9,224 nt of DNA, taken from the NCBI GenBank assembly GCA_017559885.1, contig JAFYQN010000159.1, positions 1 to 9,224 on the forward strand, written 5' to 3'. The stretch comes from Clostridia bacterium. GTDB lineage: Bacteria > Bacillota > Clostridia > Oscillospirales > Acutalibacteraceae. Position 1 is the first letter of the stretch. Every line of letters begins with the position of its first letter. Of this stretch, positions 6,753 through 9,224 are shown piece after piece. The notes beneath the pieces were generated by a model that worked only from the letters and a program-made list of their open reading frames with translations, did no database searches and was not told the DNA's origin. The position numbers were made by a program, and so were the translations under genes.

Positions 6753-7640
6753 TTACACCTGCCTATCTACCAAACATACTATTTTTAAAATATTTTCGGT
6801 TGTGTTCGTCACACCCAGTCCTAAAAATTTATCGCCTAAATAAACGCGATAAATTGTGTTATCGACAAAATCGTTTTTTATTCTGTCAAGACTAAGCTCG
6901 CCACCGTTACAAAAACGAACGGCTTGTTTTTCGCTTACCGTAACTTTGGGCATATAATCAACAACCAAATCACACGGCAAAATATAGTCGCCTATATTTT
7001 CGGGCGTGAGGTCATCAAGATTTACACATCTATCGAGCGTAAATCCTGCCGTTTTAGTACGGGTAAGTTTTGTAAGCGTTGCGCCACAACCAAGATTTTC
7101 GCCAATATCCCTGCAAAGAGAACGGATATACGTTCCCTTTGAAACAGTGGTATTGATATCAAACTCTAAATTATCGTTTAGCGGCGACGTTTGAGCAAGT
7201 GAAAAAACCTCGATTTCACGAGCAGGTATTTCTACCTTTTCGCCGCGACGCGCAAGTTCATACATACGCACACCATTTTGTTTTATCGCGCTAAACATAG
7301 GGGGAGTTTGCATTTGTTTGCCTGTAAATTGTTTTAAAACGCCCTCTATATCAAGAGCATTTTTATCGGGCTTGCACTGTGATATCACGTTGCCCGTAAT
7401 ATCACAGGTATCGGTAGTTATACCAAGTTTAACAGTGGCAGTATAACTTTTGTCGGCTTCGATAAGATATTGTGACAAAACCGTCGCTCTGCCTATAAGT
7501 ATGGGCAAAACACCCGTTGCCATAGGGTCAAGCGTACCCGTATGACCTACGCGCTTTTCGCCTGCTAATCGTTTTACACGGGCGACTGCGCCAAAAGAGG
7601 TTATGCCTTCGGGTTTATTGAGCAGTAGTAGACCCAGCAT
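6753..7640 (-). CDS. truB: tRNA pseudouridine(55) synthase
   Basis: TruB converts U55 in the T-loop of tRNAs to pseudouridine. The 295-residue protein begins with LLLLNKPEGITSF (4-16), then carries the catalytic motif GHTGTLDPMATGVLPI (32-47) with nucleophile Asp38, followed by IGRAT (49-53), KSYTATVKLG (64-73) with the active-site Tyr66, and GTYIRSLCRDIGE, the conserved late motif of the catalytic domain. A short C-terminal PUA-like domain covers roughly the last 60 residues (from PKVTVSEKQAVRF). Length is normal for Firmicutes. The ATG at 7640 lies 26 bases inside the upstream nrnA gene and is preceded by GGAGG with 6 bases of spacing, so the two are translationally coupled. Identification is secure. 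Confidence 0.98.
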   Translation of the reverse strand: MLGLLLLNKPEGITSFGAVARVKRLAGEKRVGHTGTLDPMATGVLPILIGRATVLSQYLIEADKSYTATVKLGITTDTCDITGNVISQCKPDKNALDIEGVLKQFTGKQMQTPPMFSAIKQNGVRMYELARRGEKVEIPAREIEVFSLAQTSPLNDNLEFDINTTVSKGTYIRSLCRDIGENLGCGATLTKLTRTKTAGFTLDRCVNLDDLTPENIGDYILPCDLVVDYMPKVTVSEKQAVRFCNGGELSLDRIKNDFVDNTIYRVYLGDKFLGLGVTNTTENILKIVCLVDRQV

Positions 7641-8604
7641 TAGTTTCCTCCATATTCTGCTTTATAGCAGACAAAATCTTGCTCTTTACTTCCTCTAAAC
7701 TGCCGCTTAAACTAACACCTGCGGCATTTTTATGACCACCACCGCCAAGAGTTTGACATATATGCGAAGCGTTAAGCGGAGCATAGGTTCTAAGGGATGC
7801 TTTATATGCGTTGTCGCCTGTTTGTTTAATAGTAACGCCTGCAAGAACACCCTCTACACTGCGAGAAATATTTACAAGTCCCTCTAAATCAGTACCGCTG
7901 CAACCCGTTTTGTTTTGCATATCGGCGGTAATTGAAATCATCATACACTTATCGTCAAAATGATATTCGGCAGTATCAAGCACCATTCTCTCAAGAGTGA
8001 GTAATTTTTTGCTCTTGGTGTCAAACATCACTTTATTAATAACGTCGGCCTCTATGTTATAAGCGTACAAATTAGCCGCTATTATGTGCGTTTTTGCAGT
8101 AACACAAGAATATTTAAAGCAACCCGTATCGGTAGAAATACCGGTGTAAAGCGCTTTAGCAATCGTATCGTTAAATTTTATCTTCAAAGCGCACAATAAT
8201 TCATATATCATTTCACATGTTGCCGAAGCATCTGCGTCAAGATAAAGCGCCTTTGCGTAGCGTACGTTTGATATATGATGGTCGATACAAAGGTCAACCT
8301 CATTGCCAAATTCTTGCTCTAACGCGCCAAGAAGTCGCTTGTCTGCTACGTCAACCGCAATAACAACCGCATCTTTACGATTTATGTGGTCGGTTTCGCA
8401 CAAGAAATACCCGTATTTGCTTGGTATAACTTCAGGACAAATAACCTCTGCCGATTTGCCAAGTTGCTTTAACCCATAATAAAGCGCATAACCTGCGCCC
8501 AAAGTATCGCCATCGGGCGAAGCATGGGTAAGTATAACGTAGTTATTATGCTTTTTTATAAATTTTATCGTATCTTTAATAGTAAAATTGATACTATTTT
8601 CCAC
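7615..8604 (-). CDS. nrnA: DHH/DHHA1 phosphoesterase, NrnA-like (nanoRNase / pAp phosphatase)
   Basis: The 329-residue cytoplasmic protein belongs to the bacterial NrnA group, which degrades very short RNAs (2-5 nt) and in several species also removes the 3' phosphate from pAp. Metal-binding motifs are visible in order: HASPDGDTLGAG (27-38; Asp31, Asp33), IAVDVAD (82-88; Asp85), the DHH motif CIDHHISN (106-113) and YTGISTDTGCF (153-163; Asp159). The DHHA1 domain ends in GGGGHKNAAG (287-296), the substrate-binding loop. The start codon is GTG (8604-8602): an in-frame TGA lies three codons upstream and no ATG is near, so GTG is the best choice, with AAGGAAG as Shine-Dalgarno. The last residues (EETNAGSTTAQ) overlap the truB start. 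Position between rbfA and truB is the standard clostridial arrangement. Whether this copy acts mainly on nanoRNA, pAp or cyclic dinucleotide products cannot be judged from sequence. Confidence 0.93.
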   Translation of the reverse strand: MENSINFTIKDTIKFIKKHNNYVILTHASPDGDTLGAGYALYYGLKQLGKSAEVICPEVIPSKYGYFLCETDHINRKDAVVIAVDVADKRLLGALEQEFGNEVDLCIDHHISNVRYAKALYLDADASATCEMIYELLCALKIKFNDTIAKALYTGISTDTGCFKYSCVTAKTHIIAANLYAYNIEADVINKVMFDTKSKKLLTLERMVLDTAEYHFDDKCMMISITADMQNKTGCSGTDLEGLVNISRSVEGVLAGVTIKQTGDNAYKASLRTYAPLNASHICQTLGGGGHKNAAGVSLSGSLEEVKSKILSAIKQNMEETNAGSTTAQ

Positions 8605-8609
8605 TCTTT

Positions 8610-8627
8610 GTCACTTCCTTTCGTGAC
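8610..8627 (-). promoter_or_regulatory. nrnA ribosome-binding site inside a small hairpin
   Basis: The minus strand reads GTCACGAAAGGAAGTGAC: a 5-bp stem (GTCAC/GTGAC) with an 8-base loop GAAAGGAA that presents the Shine-Dalgarno AAGGA. It lies in the 35-base gap between rbfA and nrnA, ahead of a GTG start. The ribosome-binding site is a good call; a regulatory role of the short stem is not supported beyond its presence. Confidence 0.45.
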
Positions 8628-8639
8628 TATTTAAAAATA

Positions 8640-8984
8640 TCACTTATCAAATGATTCTATAATTTTTGAAATATGAGCGCTGTTTTCGATTGAATTATCG
8701 GCAATAAAACGAAGTTCGGGCACTTTACGAAGCTTAAGTCGGCTTCCAAGCTCGCGACGGATATAACCCGCCGCGGACTTGTTAAGTGCTTTTACCGATT
8801 CTTCGGTTTTTTCGCTTCCTTCGATGGCGCTAACATATACAGTGGCATAAGACATATCGCCTGTAACGTCAAGCTTTACTATACTTAACATTTTGCTTAC
8901 TCGCGGGTCTTTTACTTCGCGTAAAAGTTCCGAAAGGCAAAGTCTTATATCGCTTGTTACTCGATTAATTTTAAATCCAGCCAT
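8640..8984 (-). CDS. rbfA: 30S ribosome-binding factor A
   Basis: RbfA binds the immature 30S subunit near helix 1 of 16S rRNA and helps its late maturation, notably in the cold. The 114-residue protein is a single KH-like domain of normal length. Visible signatures are RVTSDIRLCLSELLRE (8-23), the VKDPRV segment, LDVTGDMSYATVYVS (38-52), and the closing AAGYIRRELGSRLKLRKVPEL followed by F-x-x-D-x-S. The start overlaps the infB stop as TAATG. The nearest Shine-Dalgarno (GGAGG at 9002-8998) is 13 bases away, longer than ideal, which fits re-initiation by ribosomes ending infB. Its place directly after infB is almost universal in bacteria. Confidence 0.97.
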   Translation of the reverse strand: MAGFKINRVTSDIRLCLSELLREVKDPRVSKMLSIVKLDVTGDMSYATVYVSAIEGSEKTEESVKALNKSAAGYIRRELGSRLKLRKVPELRFIADNSIENSAHISKIIESFDK

Positions 8985-9224
8985 TAGTCTTTATATTCCT
9001 CCATAATAAAGGCTTCAAAAACATCGCCCTCTTTAATATCGGCAAATTTTTCAAGACCTATACCGCATTCATAACCCTGCGCTACCTCTTTTACGTCATC
9101 CTTAAAACGACGAAGCGACTTAATAGCATCTTCACAAATTACTATACCGTCACGCACAACACGAATTTGACAAGCGCGAGTTACCTTGCCGTGTGTAATA
9201 TGGCAACCCGCAATAGTACCCACG
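8984..9224 (-). CDS. infB: Translation initiation factor IF-2, C-terminal fragment (5' part beyond window)
   Basis: IF-2 is the GTPase that brings fMet-tRNA to the 30S subunit and promotes subunit joining. Only about the last 80 residues are present. They match the C-terminal beta-barrel (C2) that binds fMet-tRNA: VGTIAGCHITHGKV, RVVRDGIVI, SLRRFKDDVKEVAQGYECG, and KEGDVFEAFIMEEYKD to the stop. The first full codon at the edge is GTG for an internal Val, not a start. The fragment continues off the right edge, where the GTPase domain would be expected. The stop codon overlaps the rbfA ATG. Confidence 0.97.
   Translation of the reverse strand, partial: VGTIAGCHITHGKVTRACQIRVVRDGIVICEDAIKSLRRFKDDVKEVAQGYECGIGLEKFADIKEGDVFEAFIMEEYKD

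Noticed and set aside
6745..6775. FMN riboswitch ahead of ribF
   Set aside because: Only 3 bases separate truB and ribF, and nothing resembling an RFN element is present.

Overview
The window is a densely packed, A+T-rich piece of a chromosome in which every supported gene lies on the minus strand, so transcription runs from high to low coordinates. The organism is most likely an anaerobic Firmicute of the class Clostridia. The reasons are strong AGGAGG-type Shine-Dalgarno sequences, two lipoproteins with Gram-positive-style lipoboxes, a 'nanoRNase' DHH protein inside the infB operon, and clostridial-type DHHW surface proteins. No rRNA, tRNA, CRISPR array, insertion sequence or phage gene is visible. 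The species cannot be named from this sequence.

Region 1 (9224 down to 5910) is the conserved information-processing operon: the 3' end of infB (translation initiation factor IF-2), rbfA (30S maturation), nrnA-like DHH/DHHA1 phosphoesterase, truB (tRNA pseudouridine-55 synthase) and ribF (riboflavin kinase/FAD synthetase). The genes overlap or nearly touch (TAATG at infB/rbfA, a 26-base overlap at nrnA/truB, 3 bases at truB/ribF), as expected for one translationally coupled transcript.

Region 2 (5896 down to 3959) continues in the same direction with only short gaps. It holds a small lipoprotein of unknown function and a DUF1015-family protein. They occupy the place where rpsO and pnp often follow ribF in Firmicutes.

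Region 3 (3958 down to 1) begins with a 100-base spacer, the largest non-coding stretch in the window. The spacer contains a near-perfect 19-bp inverted repeat that overlaps a good SigmaA-type promoter (TTGACA, 18 bases, TATTAT). Downstream is a three-gene cassette: an AlgI/DltB-type MBOAT O-acyltransferase, a lipoprotein with a Ser/Asn-rich tether, a probable Ig-like domain and an AlgX/DHHW-type SGNH domain, and a second membrane-anchored DHHW-family SGNH protein that runs off the left edge. By analogy with AlgI-AlgJ-AlgX, PatA-PatB and DltB-DltD, the MBOAT protein would move acyl groups across the membrane and the SGNH proteins would place them on a surface polymer. The polymer is not identifiable here. 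This cassette is the most interesting part of the window.

No gene-free stretch exceeds 300 bases.
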